Counted from the first letter of the stretch, positions 7,180 to 14,577 are shown. The stretch is 18,656 bases of DNA from DATLWN01 sp964492895 (GCA_964492895.1 CAZBLR010000030.1:1-18656), one strand, 5' to 3'. Notes: generated by a model from the sequence alone, not told the origin. Translations and numbers: made by a program.

Positions 7180-8051
7180 GCGTGCTGGTCGATTCCGATA
7201 CGCGGGTGATCTGCCAGGGCTTCACCGGCAGGCAGGGGACCTTCCATTCCGAGCAGATGATCGCCTACGGCACGCACTTCGTCGGCGGCGTCACCCCCGG
7301 CAAGGGCGGGCAGACGCACCTGGAGCGGCCGGTGTTCGACCGCGTGGCCGACGCCGTGCGCGAGGTCGGGGCCGAGGCCTCGGTGATCTACGTGCCGGCC
7401 CCGTATGCCGCCGCCGCCATCATCGAGGCGGCCGACGCCGGCATCCGCCTGATCGTTTGCATCACCGAGGGCATCCCGGTCGTCGACATGATGCGCGTCA
7501 ACAAGCACCTGGCCGGGAAGGATTCGCTGCTGATCGGGCCCAACTGCCCGGGCATCATCACGCCGGGCCAGTGCAAGATCGGCATCATGCCCGGGCATAT
7601 CCACAAGCCCGGGCGCATCGGCATCGTGTCGCGCTCCGGCACGCTGACCTACGAGGCGGTGTGGCAGACCACCGAGACTGGGCTCGGCCAGAGCACCTGC
7701 ATCGGCATCGGCGGCGATCCGGTGCACGGCATGGACTTCGTCGACGCGCTCAAGCTGTTCGAGGCCGATCAGGACACCGACGGCATCGTCATGATCGGCG
7801 AGATCGGCGGCAGCGACGAGGAACGGGCCGCGGCCTTCATCAAGGAGCACGTGACCAAGCCCGTCGTGGCCTTCATCGCCGGGGCCACGGCGCCGAAGGG
7901 CCGGCGCATGGGCCATGCCGGCGCCATCATCTCGGGCGGCACCGGCACGGCCGAGGCCAAGTTCGCGGCCTTGGAAGCGGCCGGGGCGCTCATCGAGCAC
8001 AACCCGACGAAGCTGGGCTATCGCATGCGCGAGCGTCTGGGCAGCTGTTGA
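7176..8051 (+). CDS. sucD: Succinyl-CoA synthetase alpha subunit
   Basis: Alpha subunit carrying the phosphohistidine and the CoA site. It is 291 residues, typical for SucD. The N-terminal CoA-binding Rossmann domain shows VICQGFTGRQGTFHS and GGVTPGKGGQTHL. The middle shows LIGPNCPGIITP and KIGIMPG, then GRIGIVSRSGTLTYE of the ligase domain. The phosphorylated histidine is H247 in GHAGAIISGG, matching the E. coli position. It overlaps sucC by four bases, and the HIT gene follows 19 bases later. C-terminal residues ...RERLGSC are slightly shorter than in some homologues but nothing essential is lost. Confidence 0.96.
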   Translation: MSVLVDSDTRVICQGFTGRQGTFHSEQMIAYGTHFVGGVTPGKGGQTHLERPVFDRVADAVREVGAEASVIYVPAPYAAAAIIEAADAGIRLIVCITEGIPVVDMMRVNKHLAGKDSLLIGPNCPGIITPGQCKIGIMPGHIHKPGRIGIVSRSGTLTYEAVWQTTETGLGQSTCIGIGGDPVHGMDFVDALKLFEADQDTDGIVMIGEIGGSDEERAAAFIKEHVTKPVVAFIAGATAPKGRRMGHAGAIISGGTGTAEAKFAALEAAGALIEHNPTKLGYRMRERLGSC

Positions 8052-8070
8052 AGTGGATGGGGCGGGGCGG

Positions 8071-8508
8071 ATGACGACGGGGTTGCACCCGCGGCTGGCC
8101 GCGGACTGCCTGCGCCTCGGCGCCTTCCCGCTGTGCGAGCTGCTGCTGATGAACGATGCGCGCTACCCCTGGTACATCCTGGTGCCGCGCCGCGAAGGCA
8201 TGCGCGAGATCCATGAGCTGGCCGAGTCCGACCAGACGCAGCTGCTGCACGAGTCCTCGCAGCTTTCCCGCGCCATGGCCGCGGCGCTGAACCCGGACAA
8301 GCTGAACATCGCCGCCATCGGCAATATCGTGCCGCAGCTGCATGTGCACCACGTGGCGCGCTTCACCGGGGACGCCGCCTGGCCGGCGCCGGTGTGGGGC
8401 ATCGGCACGGCCGTACCCTACGCCGCGGATGCCTGGAAGGAGGCCTGCGCCCCCGTGCTGGCGCGCCTGGTCTTCGGTTTCGATCCCGAACCGACCGCCG
8501 GTTTCTGA
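8071..8508 (+). CDS. HIT-family (histidine triad) hydrolase-like protein
   Basis: A 145-residue HIT-superfamily protein, probably a cytoplasmic nucleotide hydrolase or transferase; the substrate is unknown. The family pattern is clear in LLMNDARYPWYILVPRR (25-41), in NIAAIGNIVPQLHVHH and in the AAWPAPVWG segment after it. The active-site histidines are H91, H93 and H94 in QLHVHHVARF, so the third histidine stands next to the second rather than two residues on as in HxHxH. In the proteobacterial subgroup with the AWPAPVWG tail, as I remember it, the third position is normally a hydrophobic residue. The start is taken at the ATG at 8071 with a G-rich stretch before it. An in-frame GTG at 8053, immediately after the sucD stop, is the alternative. 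The next gene follows after seven bases. Confidence 0.88.
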   Translation: MTTGLHPRLAADCLRLGAFPLCELLLMNDARYPWYILVPRREGMREIHELAESDQTQLLHESSQLSRAMAAALNPDKLNIAAIGNIVPQLHVHHVARFTGDAAWPAPVWGIGTAVPYAADAWKEACAPVLARLVFGFDPEPTAGF

Positions 8509-8515
8509 GCCGCCG

Positions 8516-9331
8516 ATGCTGACCCGCCTGTGGCCCGCGCCCGCCCGGCAGATGCCGCTGCAAGGCGCCTACCTGAACCTCGACCTGCACCGGCAGGCCG
8601 GAGATGGGAATATCCTGATCTATGCCAACTACATCGCCAGCGTCGACGGGCGCATCGCGCTGCGCGATGCGGACAGCGGCGAGTTCGCCGTGCCGGCGGC
8701 GATCGCCAACGAGCGGGACTGGCGGCTGTACCAGGAACTGGCCGCGCAGGCCGACGTGATGATCGTCTCGGCCCGCTACATGCGCCAGCTGGCCAAGGGC
8801 ACGGCCCAGGACCTGCTGCCGGTGGGCCAGGGACCGCGGTATCGGGACCTCCGGGACTGGCGGGCGGGGCAGGGCCTGGCGGCGCAGCCGGACGTCGTCG
8901 TCGTCAGTGCCAGCCTCGACATCCCCGGGGCGGCGCTGGCAAGGCTCGCCGACCGGCGCGTCATCGTCGCCACCACGGCGGGTGCCGATGCCGATAATGT
9001 GGCGGCCCTGCGGGAGCGTGGGACCGAGGTCGTCGTGGCGGGCACGGACAGGGTCGAAGGCATGGCGCTGAGGCAGGCGCTGACGGGCATGGCCTACCGC
9101 AGCGCCTACATGATCGCCGGCCCGGCGGTGCATCGCATGCTGCTGGCCGACGGCGCCATCGACCGGCTGTTTTTGACCACGCGCCACCGCCTGCTGGGCG
9201 GCGGGGAGTTCCACACCATCCTCGATCAGGACCTGCCGGCGCCGGTGGCGCTGGCGCTGAACGCGATGTACCTGGACGCCGAGGGTGAGCAGCACTTCGC
9301 CGACTACCGCATCGGGGCAGCGCGTGCCTGA
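8516..9331 (+). CDS. Stand-alone RibD C-terminal (DHFR-like) reductase domain protein
   Basis: A 271-residue protein of the RibD C-terminal family (PF01872), which uses NADPH to reduce the ribosyl side chain of pyrimidine intermediates in riboflavin synthesis or related pterin-like compounds. Visible marks are YANYIASVDGRIAL (36-49), a central Rossmann-like part with VIVATTAG (149-156), and GPAVHRMLLADGAIDRLFLT (202-221) followed by the RLLGGGEF loop. No zinc deaminase domain of RibD (the HAE and PCxxxGRTPPC motifs) is present, so this is not full RibD. There are no other riboflavin genes nearby, so the true substrate is open. The ATG at 8516 follows the HIT stop by seven bases. The gene ends eight bases into the likely GTG start of the cupin gene. 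Confidence 0.82.
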   Translation: MLTRLWPAPARQMPLQGAYLNLDLHRQAGDGNILIYANYIASVDGRIALRDADSGEFAVPAAIANERDWRLYQELAAQADVMIVSARYMRQLAKGTAQDLLPVGQGPRYRDLRDWRAGQGLAAQPDVVVVSASLDIPGAALARLADRRVIVATTAGADADNVAALRERGTEVVVAGTDRVEGMALRQALTGMAYRSAYMIAGPAVHRMLLADGAIDRLFLTTRHRLLGGGEFHTILDQDLPAPVALALNAMYLDAEGEQHFADYRIGAARA

Positions 9332-9857
9332 ATCCGCCGCGGCGCGCTGGATCCGCGAGCTCGCGCTGGCACCGCATCCGGAGGGCGGCTGGTACCGCGA
9401 GACCTACCGCGCCGGGGACGGCTTCCCCGGCCCCGCGCATCAGGGCTTCCCGGCCGGCAGGAGCCTCTCCACGGCGATCTACTTCCTGCTCCAGCAGGGC
9501 CATTTCTCGGCCTTCCACCGCATCCGCTCCGACGAGCTGTGGCACCACTACGACGGCGACGGGGTGGACGTGCACATCATCGGGCCCGGCGGCGAACTCC
9601 GCGTGCTCAGGCTCGGACGCGGGGCGGGGCGTCAGCCGCAGGCGGTGGTGCCGGCCGGCTGCTGGTTCGCCTCCGAGGTGAGCGGGGGCGGGGCGTACGC
9701 GCTGCTCGGCTGCACCGTGGCCCCCGGCTTCCATTTCGCCGACTTCGAGCTGGCCGACGGCATTGAACTCGCCGCCGCCCATGCGCAGCATGCGGCCCTC
9801 GTCCGGCGCCTGACCCGTCCAGGGGATGCCGGGACCAAGCAAGGAGAAGAATCATGA
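9324..9857 (+). CDS. DUF985 cupin-fold protein (Cupin_5)
   Basis: A 177-residue protein of the DUF985/Cupin_5 family (PF06172), a small beta-barrel of unknown catalytic role. The family opening HPEGGWYRETYR is at 18-29. STAIYFLL, then FHRIRSDELWHHYDGD, and later VPAGCWFASE and LLGCTVAPGFHFADFEL follow in the usual order. Histidines in the FHRIRSDELWHH stretch could bind a metal. I place the start at the GTG at 9324, which overlaps the stop of the reductase gene and gives an N-terminus close to that of the family. An ATG at 9285 in the same frame would add 13 residues and a longer overlap. Its TGA overlaps the ppiA ATG. Function is unknown and co-transcription says little about it. Confidence 0.85.
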   Translation: MPESAAARWIRELALAPHPEGGWYRETYRAGDGFPGPAHQGFPAGRSLSTAIYFLLQQGHFSAFHRIRSDELWHHYDGDGVDVHIIGPGGELRVLRLGRGAGRQPQAVVPAGCWFASEVSGGGAYALLGCTVAPGFHFADFELADGIELAAAHAQHAALVRRLTRPGDAGTKQGEES

Positions 9858-10426
9858 TGCGATACCGTTTGTGGGCCGCGCTGCTGGCCTGTTTGACGTT
9901 TTCCACGCCGGCGCTGGCGGCCAAGGCCACGGTCGTGCGCCTGGACACCAGCATGGGGGCCATCGAGATCACGCTGGATGCCCGATACGCCCCGGTCACG
10001 GTGGCCAATTTCCTGACCTACGTGAAGGAAGGCTTCTACAAGGGCACGATCTTCCACCGCGTGATCCCGGGCTTCATGATCCAGGGCGGCGGCTACACGG
10101 CCGACATGCAGGAAAAGCCGACGCACGCGCCGATCCTCAACGAGGCGGAGGACGGCTTGCCCAACGTCGCGGGGGCGGTGGCCATGGCACGTACCTCCGA
10201 TCCGGATTCGGCCACCGCGCAGTTCTTCATCGATACCGTGGACAACCCCTTCCTGAATTTCCGGGCCAAAACGCCCTCCGGCTGGGGCTACGCCGTGTTC
10301 GGCCACGTGACCAAGGGCATGGACGTGGTGCATCGCATCGAGCATGTGGCCACCGGGCGCATGGACGGCATGGCCGATGTGCCGGTGCAGCCCGTGGTCA
10401 TCAAAGACGCCGAGATCGTCAAGTAA
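9854..10426 (+). CDS. ppiA: Periplasmic peptidyl-prolyl cis-trans isomerase (cyclophilin, PpiA-like)
   Basis: Catalyses cis-trans isomerisation of proline bonds during folding of exported proteins. It is 190 residues, the same length as E. coli PpiA. A signal peptide (about 1-22, ending PALA) directs it to the periplasm. Cyclophilin active-site marks are FHRVIPGFMIQGG (67-79, with catalytic R69 and F74, Q77), MARTSDPDSATAQFFI (111-126) and GYAVFGHVTKGMDVV (145-159). The first ATG (9854) overlaps the cupin TGA and a second ATG follows immediately. AAGGAGAA lies seven to ten bases upstream, so either could be used. It is the only clearly exported protein in this operon. Confidence 0.95.
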   Translation: MMRYRLWAALLACLTFSTPALAAKATVVRLDTSMGAIEITLDARYAPVTVANFLTYVKEGFYKGTIFHRVIPGFMIQGGGYTADMQEKPTHAPILNEAEDGLPNVAGAVAMARTSDPDSATAQFFIDTVDNPFLNFRAKTPSGWGYAVFGHVTKGMDVVHRIEHVATGRMDGMADVPVQPVVIKDAEIVK

Positions 10427-10448
10427 GGCGATGGGGCCGATGGGTCCG

Positions 10449-10808
10449 ATGGACATCGACATCTACGGCATCCCCAACTGCGACACCATGAAGAAGGCGC
10501 GCGCCTGGCTGGCGGCCCACGGCGTCGCGCACACGTTCCACGACTACAAGAAGGAGGGCGTGGAGCGGCAGCTTCTGGAGCGCTGGTGCGATGCGGCCGG
10601 CTGGGAGGCGCTGCTGAACCGGCGGGGCACGACCTGGCGCCGCCTTGCCGAGGCCGAGCGCGAGGGCGTCGACCGGGAGCGCGCCGTGGCGCTGATGGCC
10701 GCGAACCCGTCGCTGATCAGGCGCCCGGTGCTGATGATGGGCGATACGATCGAGATCGGCTTCTCCGAGGAGCGCTATCGGGCCATGCTGGGAGCCATCC
10801 TCGCATGA
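10449..10808 (+). CDS. ArsC/Spx-family thioredoxin-fold protein (YffB-like)
   Basis: A 119-residue protein of the ArsC/Spx superfamily (PF03960). YGIPNCDTMKKARAWL (6-21) carries a single N-terminal cysteine, C11. NRRGTTWRRL (57-66) and NPSLIRRPVLMMGD (86-99) match the YffB-type subgroup rather than true arsenate reductase. Biochemical function is not settled for this subgroup; a glutathione-linked reductase role has been proposed for YffB-type proteins. Three in-frame ATGs lie nine bases apart (10431, 10440, 10449) within a short tandem repeat. The third gives the N-terminus usual for the family, while the first is preceded by AAGG. The TGA overlaps the next ATG (10805-10808). Confidence 0.87.
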   Translation: MDIDIYGIPNCDTMKKARAWLAAHGVAHTFHDYKKEGVERQLLERWCDAAGWEALLNRRGTTWRRLAEAEREGVDRERAVALMAANPSLIRRPVLMMGDTIEIGFSEERYRAMLGAILA

Positions 10809-11422
10809 GCGCGCACCATCACGAACGGATGTTCATTCCCGGCCCGGCCGGGCGCCTGCAGGGGCTGTACCAGCCCGGGGATGCGGCCGCCGTCGTCGTC
10901 TGCCACCCGCATCCGCAGTTCGGCGGCACCATGCGCAACAAGGTCGTGTACTGGATGGCCCGCGCCTTCGAGGACCTCGGCTGCGCCGTCGTGCGTTTCA
11001 ACTTCCGCGGCGTCGAACAAAGCGAGGGCGACTTCGACGACGGGCGGGGCGAGGCCGAGGATGCCGGGGCGGTGCTGGACTGGCTGGCCGGACGTCATCC
11101 CGACCAGCCGCTGTGGCTGGCCGGATTTTCCTTCGGCTGCTACGCCGGGCTGCAGGCGGCCAGACGCGATGCACGCGTGGCGCGCATGTTCGCGGTGGCG
11201 CCGGCGGTCAACCACTGGTCCTTCGATTTCATGGCCGGCGATGCGCGGCCGCTGACGGTGGTGCAGGGGCGCGCCGACGAGATCGTGCCGTTCGCCGACG
11301 TGGCGTCCTGGGTCGAAGGCCTCGAACAGGCCGATTTCCATGCCCTGGCCGGCGCCGGCCATTTCTTCCCGCAGCACATGGAAGCCATGGCGCGCTGCCT
11401 GGTGGTCAGCGCACGGTCTTGA
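10805..11422 (+). CDS. Small alpha/beta hydrolase (COG2945-like)
   Basis: A 205-residue cytoplasmic alpha/beta hydrolase. The family opening CHPHPQFGGTMRNKVV is at 33-48 and supplies the oxyanion region. The nucleophile elbow is GFSFG (107-111, S109). The acid is D158 in GRADEIVPF and the histidine is H186 in GAGHFFPQ, so the triad is complete. FRGVEQSEG (68-76) is typical of the group. The substrate is unknown; members are usually called esterases or dienelactone-hydrolase-like. The start overlaps the preceding stop by four bases, and it closes the operon. Its last 17 bases overlap the 3' end of the opposite-strand M48 protease gene. Confidence 0.9.
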   Translation: MSAHHHERMFIPGPAGRLQGLYQPGDAAAVVVCHPHPQFGGTMRNKVVYWMARAFEDLGCAVVRFNFRGVEQSEGDFDDGRGEAEDAGAVLDWLAGRHPDQPLWLAGFSFGCYAGLQAARRDARVARMFAVAPAVNHWSFDFMAGDARPLTVVQGRADEIVPFADVASWVEGLEQADFHALAGAGHFFPQHMEAMARCLVVSARS

Positions 11423-12863
11423 TGACCTCGCCGACGGCCGGCGCCTGGTCCAGGCCCATGCCGTTCAGCGCCGCCAGCTTGTCGGCGGTGAAGCGCCCGA
11501 GGATCCGGTGGCTGCGTGCGGCCAGGCTCTGCCAGGAATCCCCCTTGGCCCAGGTGTACAGATGGATGCGCGGCACGCCGCCGTCGCGCTTGGCGTCATA
11601 GGAGCGGAAGCTGTAGGCGATGTCCGAGAAGTCCTTCTGGTTGGCGGCGAAGTCCTTCTCGTCGCACCACATCAGCATCAGGTAGGCGCGCGGCCCGTCG
11701 AGGAAGACGGTGGCGTCGATCATCGCGTGCGATACGTGCGGTGCGGACATCGTCACGAAGGCATGGGCGTAGTGGAAGCGGTCCTGCAGCCCCGAATCGA
11801 CGGTGCCCATGTGCCGGGCCGGGAAGATGCCGCTGAGGATCTCGGCCGCCGACTGGCGCTTCTGCAGCTCTTTCGATGACAATTGGAAATAGACCTTTTG
11901 CTGGCGCTTCTGGGCGGTCAGCGCCTGCGCGCTGTTCTGGATCACCCAGGCGTCCGGGAACTTCAGCTGGATGCCCAGCTTCGGGTGCAGGAAGCGCCGC
12001 CCGACCACGGCGCCCTGGTCCGGGCTGTCCCCGTAAGGGTAGCCGTCGACGGCCTTCAGCATGTCCATGCGGTCGACTTCGCCCGGGGTGTGCTGTCCCT
12101 GCCTGGCCTCGGCCACGGCCTCGAGGATGCGCTTCTCGGTCGCCGGATGCGTGGAGAAGGCGCCGTGGTACGCCTCGGGCGCCTTGCCGGTCGTGTCCTT
12201 CTGCTCCCTGGCCTGGATGTCCTCCAGGCGCTTGAGCGTGCGCAGGATGCCGGCGGTGGCGTTCGGGTCGTAGCCGGCGGCCGTGATGTACTTGATCGAC
12301 AGCTGGTCGGCCTGCAGCTCGTCCTCGCGGCCGTAGCCGGTGATGATGGCGGTGGCCAGCAGGTTGCCGAGCTGGTCGGCGCCGTAGGGGACGGGCACGA
12401 AGATCGAGGTCACGGCCATGCCAAGGTTGTAGGCCTGGGCCTTGGTGTACTGTTGCACCGCATGGCGCGCCGTCACGTGGCCGATCTCGTGGCCGAGCAC
12501 GGCCGCGAGCTCCGCCTCGCTGTTCAAATGCGTCAACAGGCCGCGGTCGACGTAGATGTAGCCGCCGGGCAGCGCGAAGGCGTTGATCTCGGCATCGTCG
12601 ACGACGTGGAAGCGGTAGAACAGCTCCGGCCGGTCCGACACCTTCGCCACCCGCTGACCGACGCGATTGACGTAGCGGACCAGCGGATCGTCGTCGGGCA
12701 ACAGCGGCAATTCCTTGGCCACCTGCTGCGCGGCCCTGGCTCCGAGCTCCAGTTCCTGGTTCTCGCTCATCAGCACGAATTCGCTGTGTTTGCTGACGGG
12801 ATTCGTGGCGCAGGCGCCCAGCGTCAGCGCGGCGACGAGCATGGCAGGAGCGATACGCTTCAT
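11406..12863 (-). CDS. M48-family metalloprotease lipoprotein with LysM-like C-terminal tail
   Basis: A 485-residue zinc protease. The lipobox LGAC (15-18) gives a lipoprotein with C18 as the lipidated residue, so it is probably bound to the outer membrane facing the periplasm. The zinc site is HEIGH (125-129), with the third ligand E182 in the ExxAD motif ELQAD. Flanking segments (INAFALPGGYIYVDRGLL, ELAAVLGHEIGHV, FSTHPATEKRI) match the BepA/LoiP-type M48 proteases involved in outer-membrane protein quality control. The last 54 residues (YTWAKGDSWQSLA ... LAALNGM) resemble a LysM fold, in place of the TPR repeats of BepA. Its ATG overlaps the stop of the upstream nuclease gene by four bases (ATGA), so it is the last gene of the usp-pyrD-nuclease-protease run. 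Confidence 0.93.
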   Translation of the reverse strand: MKRIAPAMLVAALTLGACATNPVSKHSEFVLMSENQELELGARAAQQVAKELPLLPDDDPLVRYVNRVGQRVAKVSDRPELFYRFHVVDDAEINAFALPGGYIYVDRGLLTHLNSEAELAAVLGHEIGHVTARHAVQQYTKAQAYNLGMAVTSIFVPVPYGADQLGNLLATAIITGYGREDELQADQLSIKYITAAGYDPNATAGILRTLKRLEDIQAREQKDTTGKAPEAYHGAFSTHPATEKRILEAVAEARQGQHTPGEVDRMDMLKAVDGYPYGDSPDQGAVVGRRFLHPKLGIQLKFPDAWVIQNSAQALTAQKRQQKVYFQLSSKELQKRQSAAEILSGIFPARHMGTVDSGLQDRFHYAHAFVTMSAPHVSHAMIDATVFLDGPRAYLMLMWCDEKDFAANQKDFSDIAYSFRSYDAKRDGGVPRIHLYTWAKGDSWQSLAARSHRILGRFTADKLAALNGMGLDQAPAVGEVIKTVR

Positions 12864-13627
12864 GGCATAGAGATGATGGAAAGGTTGAACGGGGAATGCA
12901 ATGCCAGGTACAGGTGCCTGCCGCCGGAGACGCGCACGGTGCCGCGTACGCGCACCCGCATCCCTCGTGCCAGCCTCAGGCGGGCTGGGAAATAGCGGCG
13001 GTAGGCGCGGGGGATGCTGATATTCAGGCGGCCCAGGCGGAAGCCGAGGCCGTTTCGGTGCACGCTGCTCACGGCGCCCTCGACGACACGGAACTGTCCG
13101 GCCTGGCTACGGTCGACCTCGGCGGCGGCGAGCACGCGGAAGCGCCCGGTGGCCCAGATGCCGAGACGGCGGCCCCGCGCCACATCCTCCGCATGCAGCA
13201 GCGCCTCCGCGTGGCGGAAGTTCGGCGGGAAGATATAGACGTGGGCCAGGCCTTCCTTGACGAGCAGGCCGTCGATCCAGGTGCCGTCGCGCAGGTAGAC
13301 GTGGGCGAGCAGGCGGCCGTAGACGTCGTGCTTGTCCTCGTCGGTCTGCAGCCGTACCTCGCGGTCGAGCACCAGCGCCTTCAGGCGTTTTCCGGCCGCT
13401 TCGCCGAGCGGCTGGCCGGGTTCGTCGCCGTGCGCCACCTCCGGGGCATTGATGCCGAGAAGGCGCACCTTCTCGCCGTCGTCGGTGCGGATCGTGTCGC
13501 CGTCGTAGACGTAAGCCACGTGCGCCCAGCGGTCGGGGCCGACGACGGACAGGGTGCCGGCATGGGCATGGTGGGCGGCGAGAACCGCCAGCAGCAGTCC
13601 GGTGGCGAGCAGGCGGTTCCGGGTCAA
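12860..13627 (-). CDS. Secreted thermonuclease-family (SNase) nuclease, probable TTG start
   Basis: A 255-residue exported nuclease of the staphylococcal nuclease family (PF00565). After a signal peptide (about 1-23, ending HAHA) come VYDGDTIR (40-47, metal-binding D44), VRLLGINAPE (54-63, with R55 and E63 matching SNase R35 and E43) and KHDVYGRLLAHV (99-110, R105 matching R87). These cover the catalytic set. A C-terminal region of about 90 residues follows with no catalytic motif, possibly a beta-rich OB-like domain. There is no ATG or GTG anywhere near the N-terminus. The only sensible start is TTG at 13627-13625, which overlaps the pyrD TGA as TTGA, so it is probably translated by coupling. 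It ends four bases into the M48 gene. It may degrade extracellular or periplasmic nucleic acid. Confidence 0.86.
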   Translation of the reverse strand: MTRNRLLATGLLLAVLAAHHAHAGTLSVVGPDRWAHVAYVYDGDTIRTDDGEKVRLLGINAPEVAHGDEPGQPLGEAAGKRLKALVLDREVRLQTDEDKHDVYGRLLAHVYLRDGTWIDGLLVKEGLAHVYIFPPNFRHAEALLHAEDVARGRRLGIWATGRFRVLAAAEVDRSQAGQFRVVEGAVSSVHRNGLGFRLGRLNISIPRAYRRYFPARLRLARGMRVRVRGTVRVSGGRHLYLALHSPFNLSIISMP

Positions 13628-14577
13628 GCGACGGTCAGGCTGCCGACCAGATCCTGGTAGCGGGTGAGGCCGTGGCGGCCGAGGTAGTGGCGAAATCCGT
13701 CCAGGACCTTGGCGCACAGCAGCGGGTCGTAGAACAGGCCGGTGCCGAGGCCCAGGGCATCGGAACCGGCGATGGCGAACTCGATGGCATCCCCGGGCGT
13801 GGTCAGGCCGCCCTGGCCGAGGATGGGGATGCCGTGCGGCGCGGCGACCTGGCGTACCTGGTGGATCTTCCACAGTGCCACCGGCTTGATGGCGGGGCCG
13901 GACAGGCCGCCGGAGACGTTGCCCAGCACCGGCCGGCGCGTCTCGGTATCCACGGCCATGCCGACCAGGGTGTTGATCACCGAGAAGCCGTCGGTGCCGG
14001 CCTCGATGCAGGCGCGGGCGATGCCCTGGATGTCGGCGTTGTTCGGCGACAGCTTGGTGATCAGCGGCTTGGTCGTCGCCCCGCGCATGGCCGCAACGAC
14101 CCTGGCGCTCATGGCCGCGTCGTTGCCGAAGTGCACGCCGCCGGCCTTGACGTTGGGGCAGGAGATGTTGATCTCCATGGCGGTGACCGGCGAGTCGTCG
14201 AACATGCGCGCCACCTCGGCGTATTCCTCGACCGAGGCGCCGTTGACGTTGGCCCAGAACTGGGTCTCGCCGTGCGGCAGCTTCGGCAGCACCGTATCGA
14301 CGACGTAGCGCGTGCCCGGGTTCTGCAGGCCGATGGCGTTGAGCATGCCGGATGGGGTCTCGTAGACGCGGTGCGGGGCATTGCCCAGGCGGGGCTCCAG
14401 TGTCGTGCCCTTCAGGATCACGGCGCCGACATCGCGGTTCGAGAAGCCCTCGACGCGCGTGTATTCCTCGCCGAAGCCGACGCATCCCGACAGCAGGACC
14501 AGCGGGGTTTGCAGCGACAGGCCTGCGAAGGTGACGGACAGATCGGCAGCGGGCGATGCGGGCATGGGCGGAAGCAT
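13624..14577 (-). CDS. pyrD: Dihydroorotate dehydrogenase, class 1B catalytic-subunit type
   Basis: Flavoprotein of pyrimidine synthesis oxidising dihydroorotate to orotate. It is 317 residues, close to Lactococcus PyrDB (about 311). Marks of the class are LKGTTLEPRLGNAPHRVYET (55-74), GMLNAIGLQNPG (77-88), the active-site NISCPNVKAGG with catalytic Cys140 (a Ser in class 2), ITKLSPN with K175, and GGLSG (223-227). The cysteine base and the absence of an N-terminal membrane helix make it class 1, not the quinone-linked class 2 usual in gammaproteobacteria. No pyrK subunit gene lies next to it in this window. I start at the ATG at 14577, since the one at 14565 has no ribosome site; GGGGGCGACG lies upstream of 14577. 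A dihydropyrimidine dehydrogenase-like role is possible. Confidence 0.88.
   Translation of the reverse strand: MLPPMPASPAADLSVTFAGLSLQTPLVLLSGCVGFGEEYTRVEGFSNRDVGAVILKGTTLEPRLGNAPHRVYETPSGMLNAIGLQNPGTRYVVDTVLPKLPHGETQFWANVNGASVEEYAEVARMFDDSPVTAMEINISCPNVKAGGVHFGNDAAMSARVVAAMRGATTKPLITKLSPNNADIQGIARACIEAGTDGFSVINTLVGMAVDTETRRPVLGNVSGGLSGPAIKPVALWKIHQVRQVAAPHGIPILGQGGLTTPGDAIEFAIAGSDALGLGTGLFYDPLLCAKVLDGFRHYLGRHGLTRYQDLVGSLTVA

Noticed and set aside
6007..8051. sucCD as malate-CoA ligase (mtkAB) of the serine cycle, given the adjacent mdh
   Set aside because: The N-terminus, NIFGGIVRCD and subunit lengths fit SucCD, and no other serine-cycle gene (such as malyl-CoA lyase) is present. It cannot be fully excluded from sequence alone.
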